Positions 1-6,789 of a stretch of 50,265 bases of DNA are shown here, in pieces (the stretch's first letter is position 1; each line of letters begins with the position of its first letter). The position numbers and the translations under genes were made by a program. The stretch spans positions 1 to 50,265 of the IMG/VR virus record IMGVR_UViG_3300031673_000073, one strand, 5' to 3'. Source of the DNA: a virus. Under the pieces are notes generated by a model, which saw only the letters and a list, made by a program, of their open reading frames with translations, had not been told where the DNA came from and did no database searches.

Positions 1-254
1 CTGGTGTCTGGTCTGTCATTATGATTCTCCTTTGAGTTCGTGCTTTAGACATTCTCCACCACTTTGTTGACAAATGTTTTCATCAAAGTGAGTACAGGTA
101 AAACAAGTCATGCCCTCTGCCTTCCCTGACACCTCCGTGGTGTCTATGCGGTCTATGATTGCCCTTACCTTTTCGGGCTTCCACGTGAAGATAGTTCCCT
201 CTTCAGTCATAGTGTGCATTAGATTATATAACTCGCTTATTGCCTCTTCCTTGC
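1..254. repeat. Terminal direct repeat (copy 1)
   Basis: Bases 1-254 are repeated at 50012-50265 with one difference: T at 127 against C at 50138. The change is synonymous in the gene that crosses it. This is what an assembler leaves when it runs past its start on a circular or circularly permuted genome. The unit length would be about 50,011 bp. The mismatch points to population variation or an assembly error rather than a fixed physical end repeat, but a true short terminal repeat cannot be excluded from sequence alone. Confidence 0.93.
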
Positions 255-273
255 TCAACGTCTTGTCCGTCAT
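19..273 (-). CDS. Small accessory protein of the MTDKTLSKE family, 84 aa
   Basis: Function unknown. The N-terminus MTDKTLSKEEA is shared with the products at 46411-46680 and 47833-48105, and the IIDRI segment recurs in other members. The C-terminal half carries CFTC and a later Cys, a possible metal site. The start follows GTAAGCCATGACGGAC, almost overlapping the stop of the upstream gene at 277. The last codons encode LKGES and contain AAAGGAGAATCATAATG, the ribosome binding site and start of the next short ORF. This is the same gene as the partial copy at 50030-50265. Confidence 0.8.
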   Translation of the reverse strand: MTDKTLSKEEAISELYNLMHTMTEEGTIFTWKPEKVRAIIDRIDTTEVSGKAEGMTCFTCTHFDENICQQSGGECLKHELKGES

Positions 274-276
274 GGC

Positions 277-756
277 TTACACCTCGTATTTACAATCTTT
301 GCAATCTTTCACTACACATACCGATTTACCACTTCCCCATTCCTTCCATACTTTTTTGCATTCCTCGTGATCATACCCAGCTTCACATTCGCCAATATCA
401 AAACCATCACCGCAAGGCATGAGATCGTCCAGGGTACACCCACATTCATAACCCGCCAATCCTGTGTATCCGTGAGCTTTCAGCCAGTCAGAAACTATTT
501 CTTTTACAGTCATGTATTCTCCTTTCCTTTGAGTAGTGGCTTGCTCGTGGTTTTTCTTCCGATCCATTTGCTCTCTCCGTTTATCCAACCATGCCTCTTG
601 TTCATCCTCGGGTATCTCACTACAATCCTTGCTTCCGCAATTATTACAAATAGCAAATTCTCCATCAAATATATTATCACCGGCTTCTTGTACTAACTCG
701 ACACCACTTTCATCTCCATACCATCCACAATCAGGGCATTCATACATCTCGCTCAC
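277..756 (-). CDS. Two-part zinc-ribbon / DUF-like protein, 159 aa, probable cassette fusion
   Basis: Start is GTG at 756, overlapping the TGA of the upstream KGAK gene. Residues 1-80 hold CPDC and CNNC pairs typical of a zinc ribbon. Residues 82-159 (MTVKEIVSDWLKAHG onward, with ECGCTLDDLMPC and more Cys) look like an independent small phage family that normally begins at this Met. An internal AAAGGAGAATACATG gives a good Shine-Dalgarno for a start at 513, yielding 78 aa. The junction reads KGEYM instead of KGES-stop-ATG, so a 2-bp loss from the usual junction would explain the in-frame fusion. Either a fused product, two products, or both may be made. Metal binding is inferred from Cys spacing. 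Confidence 0.75.
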   Translation of the reverse strand: MSEMYECPDCGWYGDESGVELVQEAGDNIFDGEFAICNNCGSKDCSEIPEDEQEAWLDKRREQMDRKKNHEQATTQRKGEYMTVKEIVSDWLKAHGYTGLAGYECGCTLDDLMPCGDGFDIGECEAGYDHEECKKVWKEWGSGKSVCVVKDCKDCKYEV

Positions 757-1031
757 TTTGCCCCCTTGATTAGTGCGTCTAGTTCTTCGTAAGTTGGTAT
801 GTCTCGTAATGTTTCCTCTTGGTCTTCGGGTGATAATCCGTCATTACATTCAGTCAGCTTCCTTGTCTCCTTCACCGCCTCGACTATCTTGGTGATAAAA
901 AGAGTAGCTTGTTCTACAGAATTGTTCCACAAGTTCCATTGAGCTGTCGTTTTTTTCCACGCATCACGCTTGATAATTAACTTACTCCTAAACTCCAACT
1001 GCTCTTTCAACGCTTCCAGTAGTGGCTTCAT
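753..1031 (-). CDS. Hypothetical helical protein, 92 aa
   Basis: Not recognised. Largely helical and charged, without Cys clusters or membrane segments. It starts in the ATGA overlap with the preceding KGAK gene. Its own C-terminus is again IKGAK, encoded by AAGGGGGCAAAGTGA, which supplies the ribosome binding site and GTG start for the next gene. The overlapping junctions make translational coupling likely. Belongs to a run of four accessory genes with the same tail. Confidence 0.75.
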   Translation of the reverse strand: MKPLLEALKEQLEFRSKLIIKRDAWKKTTAQWNLWNNSVEQATLFITKIVEAVKETRKLTECNDGLSPEDQEETLRDIPTYEELDALIKGAK

Positions 1032-1321
1032 TTCGCCCCCTTGATTGCGTCTCTCGCTTTAAACATTGCGGCTTGTACGAAGTCAACTTTTCTATGATCC
1101 GGTAATCCTTGCCACATCATTTCACACGCCTTTAAATCCGACATATCTCTTGGAAGTATTTGGTGTTGTAATTTTGTGCGCCCGTAAGCTATCATCACTA
1201 TACTATTACTTGACAACCCACAGTCTCTGTCTTCTCTAAAGGAACAGCATCCAGCTTTGTTAGCGCGTTCTAAAAGAAACGTTATGTCCAGTTTCATTTC
1301 AGCTGCGTTCGGCTCTCTCAT
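1028..1321 (-). CDS. Hypothetical protein, 97 aa
   Basis: Not recognised. It has CCSF and C near residues 25-34 and a helical C-terminus. It is bounded on both sides by the KGAK junction (AAGGGGGCGAAATGA), in which the stop TGA overlaps the next ATG and the GGGGGC stretch acts as ribosome binding site. Same operon and orientation as its neighbours; the function cannot be inferred. Confidence 0.75.
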   Translation of the reverse strand: MREPNAAEMKLDITFLLERANKAGCCSFREDRDCGLSSNSIVMIAYGRTKLQHQILPRDMSDLKACEMMWQGLPDHRKVDFVQAAMFKARDAIKGAK

Positions 1322-1641
1322 TTCGCCCCCTTTCCTATTACCGCGATTTCCATATCAAACGCTTGGTGACATTCCGTGCATTTCAATGTCGCCATATATC
1401 TCCCAGTTGGGTCTAAATAATGTTTTGTTGCTGGTCTGCGTCCTATGTGTCCGCATATATGACAATGGCTGATGTCACAAGGCGGTGGTTCTTTTCCGAT
1501 ATTGGGAGTCTGTATTTGCATTTCTATTATTACACCTTCCGCATACTCCGTGGCAGATTGTCTATTACGCTCGGGATAGTCAAGAGGTAATATAATATCA
1601 GTTATCTTTTTAGCCGCTTCCTTTATTGTTTTCCTGTTCAT
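1318..1641 (-). CDS. Zinc-ribbon protein, 107 aa
   Basis: The C-terminal half has CHIC near residues 60-63 and CTEC near residues 88-91, followed by an alternating hydrophobic stretch. This is a classic four-Cys zinc ribbon. The N-terminal half is helical. Such small ribbons in phage early regions are often nucleic-acid or protein adaptors; the target here is unknown. The gene begins and ends with KGAK-type junctions (AAAGGGGGCGAAATGA), so it is probably translated by coupling with both neighbours. Confidence 0.75.
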   Translation of the reverse strand: MNRKTIKEAAKKITDIILPLDYPERNRQSATEYAEGVIIEMQIQTPNIGKEPPPCDISHCHICGHIGRRPATKHYLDPTGRYMATLKCTECHQAFDMEIAVIGKGAK

Positions 1642-1952
1642 TTCGCCCCCTTGATTATCTGCTTCAACTGATAGATATCTTCCCCGGTCTCGTTTGCCAG
1701 AGATACCAATATAGCCGTGACCGCTAGATCCCCATGCGACTTCGCCGCTTGAGATAATGCCAACCGTACATCCTGCCGCTTCTTCAAAACAGACACAAAG
1801 TTTTTAACCTGCTGTACGTTTACAAGTCCGAACTTTTCCTTTTCCATGTTATCCATCCTTTCACTTTTACCTAGTTCTATCTGTGCTTGAAGTTTAAGCT
1901 TCATAAGAATGCTCTTCCCATTTGCCAATCCCCCAAGAGTAAGTTCCGACAT
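1638..1952 (-). CDS. Hypothetical helical protein, 104 aa
   Basis: Not recognised. Residues 45-100 form a helical domain (VQQVKNFVSVLKKRQ, then SQAAKSHGDLAVTAI). The start at 1952 has AAGGAAG four bases upstream and overlaps the stop of the HAD gene (TAATG). A shorter start at Met17 or Met33 is possible. It is the first of the run of genes ending IIKGAK whose final codons form the next ribosome binding site. Confidence 0.7.
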   Translation of the reverse strand: MSELTLGGLANGKSILMKLKLQAQIELGKSERMDNMEKEKFGLVNVQQVKNFVSVLKKRQDVRLALSQAAKSHGDLAVTAILVSLANETGEDIYQLKQIIKGAK

Positions 1953-2365
1953 TAATCTTCCTTCCTTTTTTCAAGCGCTTCCGCAGCCGTTAATAATGCT
2001 ATTTGTATTATGGCCTCGCCATATGCTTTGGACGGGCTTTCTTTCATCGGGCAACATACTACGGCACGATCATCTACATATGCACACGCCATAGGCTTCC
2101 CGGGTTTAATGTGAAGATCATCATATGTCATCTTGTTTCCGTCAAGCCACGCCCGTATTATGCGCTCTGATATCCTGTGTTTTCCGTTCAAATCATTTAT
2201 CCGCGCGGTATGGATTATAATGTGATATCCCTCGCGTTTCAATTCCCTTAAGAATCCCCGGGATCCATTAATGGGTTGACCAATATGATCCACACCTCTC
2301 CATCCCGTATATGTTGCTAACACTCCATCAAGATCTATGGCTACCGTTTTCCCGTACTTACTCAT
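1952..2365 (-). CDS. HAD-superfamily phosphatase-like protein, 137 aa
   Basis: The N-terminus has the HAD motif I DLDGVLATY (nucleophile Asp within the first 15 residues). HTAR near residue 52 fits motif II. YVDDRAV near residue 96 fits the acidic motif IV. The length matches compact phage HAD hydrolases without a cap domain. Related phage proteins are thought to act on nucleotides or nucleic-acid 5' or 3' phosphates, but nothing here fixes the substrate. Stop and start overlap the next gene (TAATG). The start at 2365 overlaps the upstream membrane-protein gene by 8 bp. Confidence 0.82.
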   Translation of the reverse strand: MSKYGKTVAIDLDGVLATYTGWRGVDHIGQPINGSRGFLRELKREGYHIIIHTARINDLNGKHRISERIIRAWLDGNKMTYDDLHIKPGKPMACAYVDDRAVVCCPMKESPSKAYGEAIIQIALLTAAEALEKRKED

Positions 2366-2807
2366 TTATCTCCTTGGCTTTATATCGTTCGTAATCTATT
2401 TTATAAAAATAACCCATTAACTTCTTAGAGATCCATATTACGGGTATTACTATTTTTAGCGCAGTACACATATTCCACATTACTCGATCAACACTATTAG
2501 TTTCCTGATCTTCATCTCGAATAAAATTATCATTAACATACACACTAAGTATCCATATCATAATTGTAGATAAAGTTCTATGTACCTCTCCCTCATGTAC
2601 CCGGCGTTCAAGATCTGCCATACGCTTATCAGGATCTTTAAGAGTATAAGAAGGGCCAGTTGTCACACATCCGATGAACATTGTTACCGCGATAATTATA
2701 ACAACCAGCCTCTTCTTATTAATTATTAGCGATAGCCTCCGGGCTTCAGGTACATCCTGAGGTTGAGATCCCACATGTCTTATTATCACGGCGAGGCTAT
2801 CGCTCAT
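2358..2807 (-). CDS. Lipoprotein-like membrane protein, up to 149 aa
   Basis: After about 30 residues there is KKRLVVIIIAVTMFIGC, a Lys/Arg start, hydrophobic core and a Cys that fits a lipobox. Two more hydrophobic segments follow (around residues 80-90 and 113-128). This resembles a lipoprotein with a C-terminal membrane anchor, as in unimolecular spanins, but length and sequence do not prove it. The first 25 codons lie inside a large inverted repeat (2729-2803). A GGAGG stands 9-12 bases before AUA/AUU codons just ahead of the signal-like segment, so the real start may be a non-AUG codon there rather than ATG 2807. Confidence 0.6.
   Translation of the reverse strand: MSDSLAVIIRHVGSQPQDVPEARRLSLIINKKRLVVIIIAVTMFIGCVTTGPSYTLKDPDKRMADLERRVHEGEVHRTLSTIMIWILSVYVNDNFIRDEDQETNSVDRVMWNMCTALKIVIPVIWISKKLMGYFYKIDYERYKAKEINE
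2729..2803. repeat. 11-bp perfect inverted repeat with nested hairpin
   Basis: GCGATAGCCTC at 2729-2739 is the exact reverse complement of GAGGCTATCGC at 2793-2803. The 53-bp interior contains TCAGG-ATGTA-CCTGA, a second small hairpin. The element covers the 5' end of the 2358-2807 ORF and the ATGAGCGATAG overlap with the gene before it. It could be a translational control structure or a tiny mobile repeat. There is no T-tract, so it is not a simple terminator. Confidence 0.65.
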
Positions 2808-3000
2808 TTATTATCTCTACCTTTATAATTTTATATCCCCTTAATGCCTTGTCGCCTTTGATCCACTTCAGCGCTTCCATCCTGGCCCTGCTCTCGTTGA
2901 TTTCCTCTATATCCGCATCCTTTTCATCATATCCCTTGGGGTATTCCCCGGTAAATGGATTCTTTTCTCCCTTGGATATTATTATCCTGAACTTAGGCAT
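2797..3000 (-). CDS. Hypothetical small protein, 67 aa
   Basis: Not recognised. Charged alpha/beta protein with a central acidic stretch and the ending IKVEIINER. The start at 3000 is preceded by GGAGGATCGGG, a good ribosome binding site, and overlaps the stop of the 36-aa gene before it. The stop overlaps the next start (ATGAGCGATAG), indicating coupling. Confidence 0.7.
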   Translation of the reverse strand: MPKFRIIISKGEKNPFTGEYPKGYDEKDADIEEINESRARMEALKWIKGDKALRGYKIIKVEIINER

Positions 3001-3103
3001 CCCGATCCTCCGATATCTTTTTAAAATACATATCCATCTTTTCCCGCATTACCATTCTAAAGAACCATCTAGTATCATTTCCGTTCCATGTGATCGCACT
3101 CAT
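2993..3103 (-). CDS. Small ORF, 36 aa
   Basis: ATG at 3103 preceded by AAGGATAAACG, a fair ribosome binding site. The product begins MSAITWNGND and ends EDRDA, basic and aromatic. It fills the gap between two coupled genes and overlaps the next one by 8 bp; its last codons supply GGAGG for that gene. Small size makes coding less certain, but spacing and overlap fit this operon. Confidence 0.55.
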   Translation of the reverse strand: MSAITWNGNDTRWFFRMVMREKMDMYFKKISEDRDA

Positions 3104-3121
3104 CGTTTATCCTTCAGTTTA

Positions 3122-3493
3122 TTATTCCGACATTATCACCAGGACATCATCGAATACCCCGGTGCCTATTAGCGAGTGATCCTTGGATACTGCCTGACGA
3201 GTATCACGTACTATCCCATCCCTTTTTATGACGATCTGCTGGATGTTTCCGCGCAACTCCACCTCCCAACTAAATGGCGTTATCCTCTTTTGATGTGGCA
3301 TCTTCTTGTCAACACCCTTCACGATATCTGATGCTTCCTTGATAGATGCCTGCGCTATTTCTTCTGATAAATCAGCGGCACCAGATACACCCATATACAT
3401 ACAAAACATCACGATAACCACCGTAGCCAACACCACCAATATTGGAAGCACCCTGATCTCTACGTCAACGTTAATCGTTTTCTTGATTTTCAT
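3122..3493 (-). CDS. Single-pass membrane protein, 123 aa
   Basis: I take ATG 3493 (MKIKKTINVDVEIR) as start because GGGGAAGGA lies directly upstream. The longer ORF start at 3580 has none. Residues 15-38 (LPILVVLATVVIVMFC) form one transmembrane helix. The remaining 85 residues would be outside the cytoplasm, with a helical region then a beta-rich end. Function unknown. It sits with two other small membrane proteins (2358-2807 and 3502-3630), possibly a membrane-acting accessory cassette. Confidence 0.7.
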   Translation of the reverse strand: MKIKKTINVDVEIRVLPILVVLATVVIVMFCMYMGVSGAADLSEEIAQASIKEASDIVKGVDKKMPHQKRITPFSWEVELRGNIQQIVIKRDGIVRDTRQAVSKDHSLIGTGVFDDVLVIMSE

Positions 3494-3501
3494 TCCTTCC
3501 C

Positions 3502-3630
3502 CTATCCGTATATTATATAAATTAATAATCTCGCTAATACCGCTGTAACGATTAGCATAACCAGAACAGCCGCAACCCACATCAGACCGAGTATGATCTT
3601 TTGCATTTTATTATATACCGGGCTGTTCAT
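3502..3630 (-). CDS. Small transmembrane peptide, 42 aa
   Basis: Start taken at ATG 3630 (MNSPVYNKMQ) with GGAGG six bases upstream; ATG 3606 is the alternative. Residues 12-40 (LGLMWVAAVLVMLIVTAVLA) are one long hydrophobic helix, leaving almost no soluble part. It overlaps the stop of the preceding gene by 20 bp. Size and topology would suit a holin-like or inhibitor peptide, but no family is recognised. Confidence 0.6.
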   Translation of the reverse strand: MNSPVYNKMQKIILGLMWVAAVLVMLIVTAVLARLLIYIIYG

Positions 3631-3862
3631 CCTTGTCCTCCATGCGCCGTTGTACCTCGATCCTATCAGCAAGGCTTTCCGAATCATTTGCAGCTGCTTC
3701 AAGAGAGGCCACTAGATTATCTGCCTCAAGCTTCGCCTTTAGATCATTCCTGGACGTAAATCCGTCGGCTATTCCCTGGGCGATGTTCATATCAGATCTT
3801 ATTCTTATCGCCATTTCCCTTAACTTATTCGTCTCTTCCGGCATTTGCATTTCCTCGGCCAT
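3611..3862 (-). CDS. Hypothetical helical protein, 83 aa
   Basis: Start at ATG 3862 (MAEEMQMPEE) with GAGGAG seven bases upstream, preferred over the unsupported 3892 start. The product is almost entirely helical and acidic (NDLKAKLEADNLVASLEAAA), consistent with a coiled coil. Overlaps its neighbours on both sides. Not recognised. Confidence 0.7.
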   Translation of the reverse strand: MAEEMQMPEETNKLREMAIRIRSDMNIAQGIADGFTSRNDLKAKLEADNLVASLEAAANDSESLADRIEVQRRMEDKDEQPGI

Positions 3863-4070
3863 TTTTGTTCTCCTCAGGTTTAGGATTATCATCTATAGTT
3901 TCCACGGCTTTTAGAGCATCGGCAACTGTATCAATCTTTATATTAAATAATTGTGTGATAGCTCTATGCTTCCTAGTATCCATCTCACGATCGATACTCT
4001 TCGTTTTAGCAGTACGAAGATCCCTCATCCATTTCTCGAAATCATCTATAATGTCCTGCTTCGTCGCCAT
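3825..4070 (-). CDS. Hypothetical protein, 81 aa
   Basis: Not recognised. N-terminal helical domain (MATKQDIIDDFEKWMRDL) and a polar, Asn/Gly-rich tail. It overlaps the next gene by 38 bp, and its tail codons contain the GAGGAG ribosome binding site of that gene. Confidence 0.7.
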   Translation of the reverse strand: MATKQDIIDDFEKWMRDLRTAKTKSIDREMDTRKHRAITQLFNIKIDTVADALKAVETIDDNPKPEENKNGRGNANAGRDE

Positions 4071-4075
4071 AATAA

Positions 4076-4291
4076 CTAATTACCTTTCCTCTTTGCCTCG
4101 GCCGCACGCGCACGCATCTCGTCCATTGCTTCCCTTAACCTTTTACTTGCTGCTAACTGTGCCATCTGTACCGCCTTTAGCTTTAATAGCGTAGCCCCGA
4201 ATAGGCCAGTAGCCTCTTCTAAAGCTACCGCTGCCTTACCGATCTCTTCGGCCGCCGCTGGTATCTTTTTTACTAATTCTAGATCGTCCAT
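4076..4291 (-). CDS. Hypothetical helical protein, 71 aa
   Basis: An all-alpha product rich in Ala, Glu and Lys (KIPAAAEEIGKAAVALEEA). It starts at ATG 4291 after AGGAGGGAAC. No family recognised; probably a small coiled-coil protein in the same operon as the following genes. Confidence 0.7.
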   Translation of the reverse strand: MDDLELVKKIPAAAEEIGKAAVALEEATGLFGATLLKLKAVQMAQLAASKRLREAMDEMRARAAEAKRKGN

Positions 4292-4332
4292 GTTCCCTCC
4301 TGTTTTATAGTTTTATCATTTTCGAGTTACCG

Positions 4333-4434
4333 CTATTCACTTTGATACCTTCCTATCGGATTTTGCGTATCTGAATTGTCATCCCCCGGATTTTGCGCGC
4401 ATATATAAAGCGAACAATTAGTTTTACTTATCAT
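4333..4434 (-). CDS. Small ORF, 33 aa
   Basis: ATG 4434 with AGGATTTTT before it, just after the radical SAM gene stop at 4442. It begins MISKTNCSLYICAQNPGDD and has two Cys. It contains an internal repeat: CGCAAAATCCG (AQNP) recurs with about 20 bp between copies. It fills an otherwise empty 150-bp gap. Coding status is plausible but unproven. Confidence 0.4.
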   Translation of the reverse strand: MISKTNCSLYICAQNPGDDNSDTQNPIGRYQSE

Positions 4435-4441
4435 AAAAATC

Positions 4442-5074
4442 CTATTTATTTGTCGCCCATGCTAGTTCTTTTGGGCCTATCATTCTTATATTATCTTTCC
4501 AAAATACCGGGATGACCCGATCCTGATAATGATCTGTTATTTGTATGGCCCATTCGTTACACCAACCAGCTTTATATCTAGTGGCCCTGCCTATGATCAC
4601 CTGCTTGGCATCCCATAGATATTCTACTTCGGGCACTCCAAATAACGGTTCATATGAATACCAGTGATTACCTTCTGATAATATCTCGCGCCTGTATGCA
4701 TCTGATGGCCCGGTGATGCTTGCTCCAAGCCACCAGTTACCGCGCACCCATGTTTCGTCGTACTGCGGATTCTTGGTCAGCCACAAATATGTATGCCACG
4801 GGGCGCGCATTGCCGCCAGTTTAACTTGCTCTATCCATATACCTTTCATACCAGGAGAAAATATATCCCCCATGTCACAAACGAATATAACCATCGGTTT
4901 CTTTTCCTTGTATGGCTCATCCAGTTTATCAGGATGAAACTGAGGATCGAAACTACCACCATATAATCCATACCGCTTCGCTATCTTTCGAGCGTAGCAG
5001 AAGTCACAATTATGCCGGCAACCTGTCACCGGATTCCACGTCCTGTCGCAGTATTCTATTTTCGTCTCATTCAT
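4442..5074 (-). CDS. DUF5131 / phage Gp37-type radical SAM-like protein, 210 aa
   Basis: The N-terminus has WNPVTGCRHNCDFCYA, a CxxxCxxC cluster of the radical SAM kind in the form typical of the DUF5131/Gp37-Gp68 phage family. MVIFVCDMGDIFSP and later YSYEPLFG also match that family's layout. A [4Fe-4S] cluster and SAM cleavage are expected from the motif. The substrate is unknown for the family. It overlaps the stop of the DNA methyltransferase gene by one base (5074), so the two are translationally linked, which suggests a shared nucleic-acid modification role. It lacks the partner named three-Cys-motif protein. Confidence 0.85.
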   Translation of the reverse strand: MNETKIEYCDRTWNPVTGCRHNCDFCYARKIAKRYGLYGGSFDPQFHPDKLDEPYKEKKPMVIFVCDMGDIFSPGMKGIWIEQVKLAAMRAPWHTYLWLTKNPQYDETWVRGNWWLGASITGPSDAYRREILSEGNHWYSYEPLFGVPEVEYLWDAKQVIIGRATRYKAGWCNEWAIQITDHYQDRVIPVFWKDNIRMIGPKELAWATNK

Positions 5075-5982
5075 TATTTATCATCCTTGCGTAGTATTAT
5101 AATGTACTCATGAACCCTGACTGATTTTCTGTTCGCCTCAAATGCTCCGGCCCGCTGCGCAGCCTGTCCAGATGCGCCCCAAAATATGAGTTCATCGTGT
5201 AACTTAAACCCGGCCGCTTCGCCCAGCTTGATAATATCACCACTGAAATGTATTAATGCTCCGCGTTTATCCCTGAAGTTTCCAACGACCCATACCGCCA
5301 GGGCCCAGGGGCGTAATGTCTTATAAGTGTTTTCCATTACTGGTCTCATCATAGCGAGGAATTCCTCATATGTTTTGGCAGCTGATAAATCGTCTGGTAG
5401 ATCTGAATATATTTCCAAGTTGTAATACGGTGGACATGTATAGCAGAAATCAAAATGATTCTCATATTCAGGGAAAGGAGGGAAGTATCTGGCATCCCCT
5501 TCCTGGAGTTCGAATCTTCGGTCAAGTTCAATCATCCTGTTCTTGATCCGATCACATTCCTCGCCCCTTATTTCCACGCCAAAATATTTATGTCCCATTG
5601 CCGTTGCAACAAATCCGCGCGTTCCGCCGCCACCGAAAGGATCATATATCTTCGCTTCGGGCGGGCAATATGCTGATAAAATCATCTGCGCTAAATGTGG
5701 ATTAAAAATAGACATCGAGTTATCGGCCCCCCCCATGTTTTCCTTATAAGAAGCGCCGGCGGTTCTAAAGTTTCCGCTTTTACTATCCATGGCTCGTGTC
5801 TGTCCCGAATCACCAATGATAGCTTTTAACTCCTTCGTTTTCGTCCAATCAGGTTGCCATACACTGACGGGGATAAAACCGATCCGATCTTTCATTGATA
5901 ACGCTTCAATTTTGTTCCCGAACAAATCGTATTGAGGTTCAGGTTTATGCGCCAGATTCTGCTTCATCATGTCGCTGCTCAT
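5074..5982 (-). CDS. DNA methyltransferase, N6-adenine / N4-cytosine type, 302 aa
   Basis: Motif I is DPFGGGGTRGFVA near residue 118, the SAM-binding loop. Motif IV is TCPPYYNLE near residue 185, a variant of the usual (D/N/S)PPY catalytic motif with Cys in the first position. The order I then IV, with FxGxG-like and GVEI elements, fits the ParB-associated beta/gamma-type phage methylases. The product is an aminomethylated adenine or cytosine in DNA; the target site is unknown. The start has AAAGGAGCGAAAC upstream and overlaps the preceding Cys-cluster gene by 38 bp. No cognate restriction nuclease is adjacent. Confidence 0.88.
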   Translation of the reverse strand: MSSDMMKQNLAHKPEPQYDLFGNKIEALSMKDRIGFIPVSVWQPDWTKTKELKAIIGDSGQTRAMDSKSGNFRTAGASYKENMGGADNSMSIFNPHLAQMILSAYCPPEAKIYDPFGGGGTRGFVATAMGHKYFGVEIRGEECDRIKNRMIELDRRFELQEGDARYFPPFPEYENHFDFCYTCPPYYNLEIYSDLPDDLSAAKTYEEFLAMMRPVMENTYKTLRPWALAVWVVGNFRDKRGALIHFSGDIIKLGEAAGFKLHDELIFWGASGQAAQRAGAFEANRKSVRVHEYIIILRKDDK

Positions 5983-6520
5983 GTTTCGCTCCTTTGCTGG
6001 TTCTTTGTTTATGAACCATTTTCATATAATTATTATGATGTATAGTTATATAAAAATCCTTCGATGGATTGTTTATCATCCTGGCACAAATACTAACAGC
6101 ATTTTTCTTACCCACTACGACTTCTAGCGCTCGGCGATGCGATATATACGCCGGCCTTGATCCTTTATATTTGAAACATGGGAAATGAATATATCGGTGT
6201 CTAATGACTAACGTGTCGTTATCGTTGATAACAAAAGGCGATGCTTTGCACCCCCATGGTTCTTGATGATCGGCGTGTATGATACAGAGATTTTCCTGAT
6301 TTTTAAACGGACAGCGTCCTTGAGTTTTAATGATACCATGTTTAACTATAATATCGTGTTTCCTAATACGATGTTCTTCGTCTGGTAATATGCTTACTAC
6401 AGCAGGCCCATCCGAATTCTCACAACAACGTCCATGACACACATTTTTAATAAACCTTGGATCACATTCCTTAAAAGATGCCTTCATCCACTTAACTGAT
6501 ACCTTGATCTTTTTGCTCAT
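5945..6520 (-). CDS. YkgJ-type cysteine-cluster protein, 191 aa
   Basis: It carries CHGRCC near residue 28, then C..F near residue 70, CIIH near residue 79, GCKASP near residue 90 and CFKY near residue 116. This is the spaced Cys pattern of the Zn/Fe-chelating cysteine cluster (YkgJ-like) family. The segment RHRYIHFPCFKYKG is also characteristic. Function in phages is unknown; iron-sulfur or zinc binding is inferred. It lies in overlapping order with a DNA methyltransferase and a radical SAM protein. A second, distant member of the family is at 45177-45668. Confidence 0.72.
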   Translation of the reverse strand: MSKKIKVSVKWMKASFKECDPRFIKNVCHGRCCENSDGPAVVSILPDEEHRIRKHDIIVKHGIIKTQGRCPFKNQENLCIIHADHQEPWGCKASPFVINDNDTLVIRHRYIHFPCFKYKGSRPAYISHRRALEVVVGKKNAVSICARMINNPSKDFYITIHHNNYMKMVHKQRTSKGAKHEQRHDEAESGA

Positions 6521-6779
6521 TTTTCCTCGGTTTTTCGTTTTTGCGTTTTGCTTTCATCTTTGCCCGCTTAACCTTCAATTCATCTATCTCAGTCAACCAT
6601 ATCCGTAGTGATTCTATTTTGATTCTAAAATAGCTCCCTGATCCATCATATTTATTAAAGTGCTTTGTACCCTTCCAATGATCTGCGAATACCAAATCGT
6701 CGCCTTGTCGTTCTGCGCTTTTTGTACTATGGTAATGGTTATTATGCTCATCGCTTTCTTCCGTATGTTTTAATTTCAT
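6492..6779 (-). CDS. Hypothetical basic protein, 95 aa
   Basis: The N-terminal part is His-rich (DEHNNHYHSTKSAERQGDD). It continues with a possible beta-hairpin and ends in a very Lys/Arg-rich tail (KRAKMKAKRKNEKPRKNEQ) that could bind nucleic acid. There is no ribosome binding site immediately before ATG 6779; the upstream 60 bases fold into the structured leader at 6790-6853. Overlaps the next gene by 29 bp. Not recognised. Confidence 0.65.
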   Translation of the reverse strand: MKLKHTEESDEHNNHYHSTKSAERQGDDLVFADHWKGTKHFNKYDGSGSYFRIKIESLRIWLTEIDELKVKRAKMKAKRKNEKPRKNEQKDQGIS

Positions 6780-6789
6780 AATATTTAGC

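Noticed and set aside
4442-5074. Queuosine-type QueE enzyme or spore photoproduct lyase
   Set aside because: The CxxxCxxC fits radical SAM in general, but WNPVTGC and the rest match the DUF5131/Gp37 phage family better.
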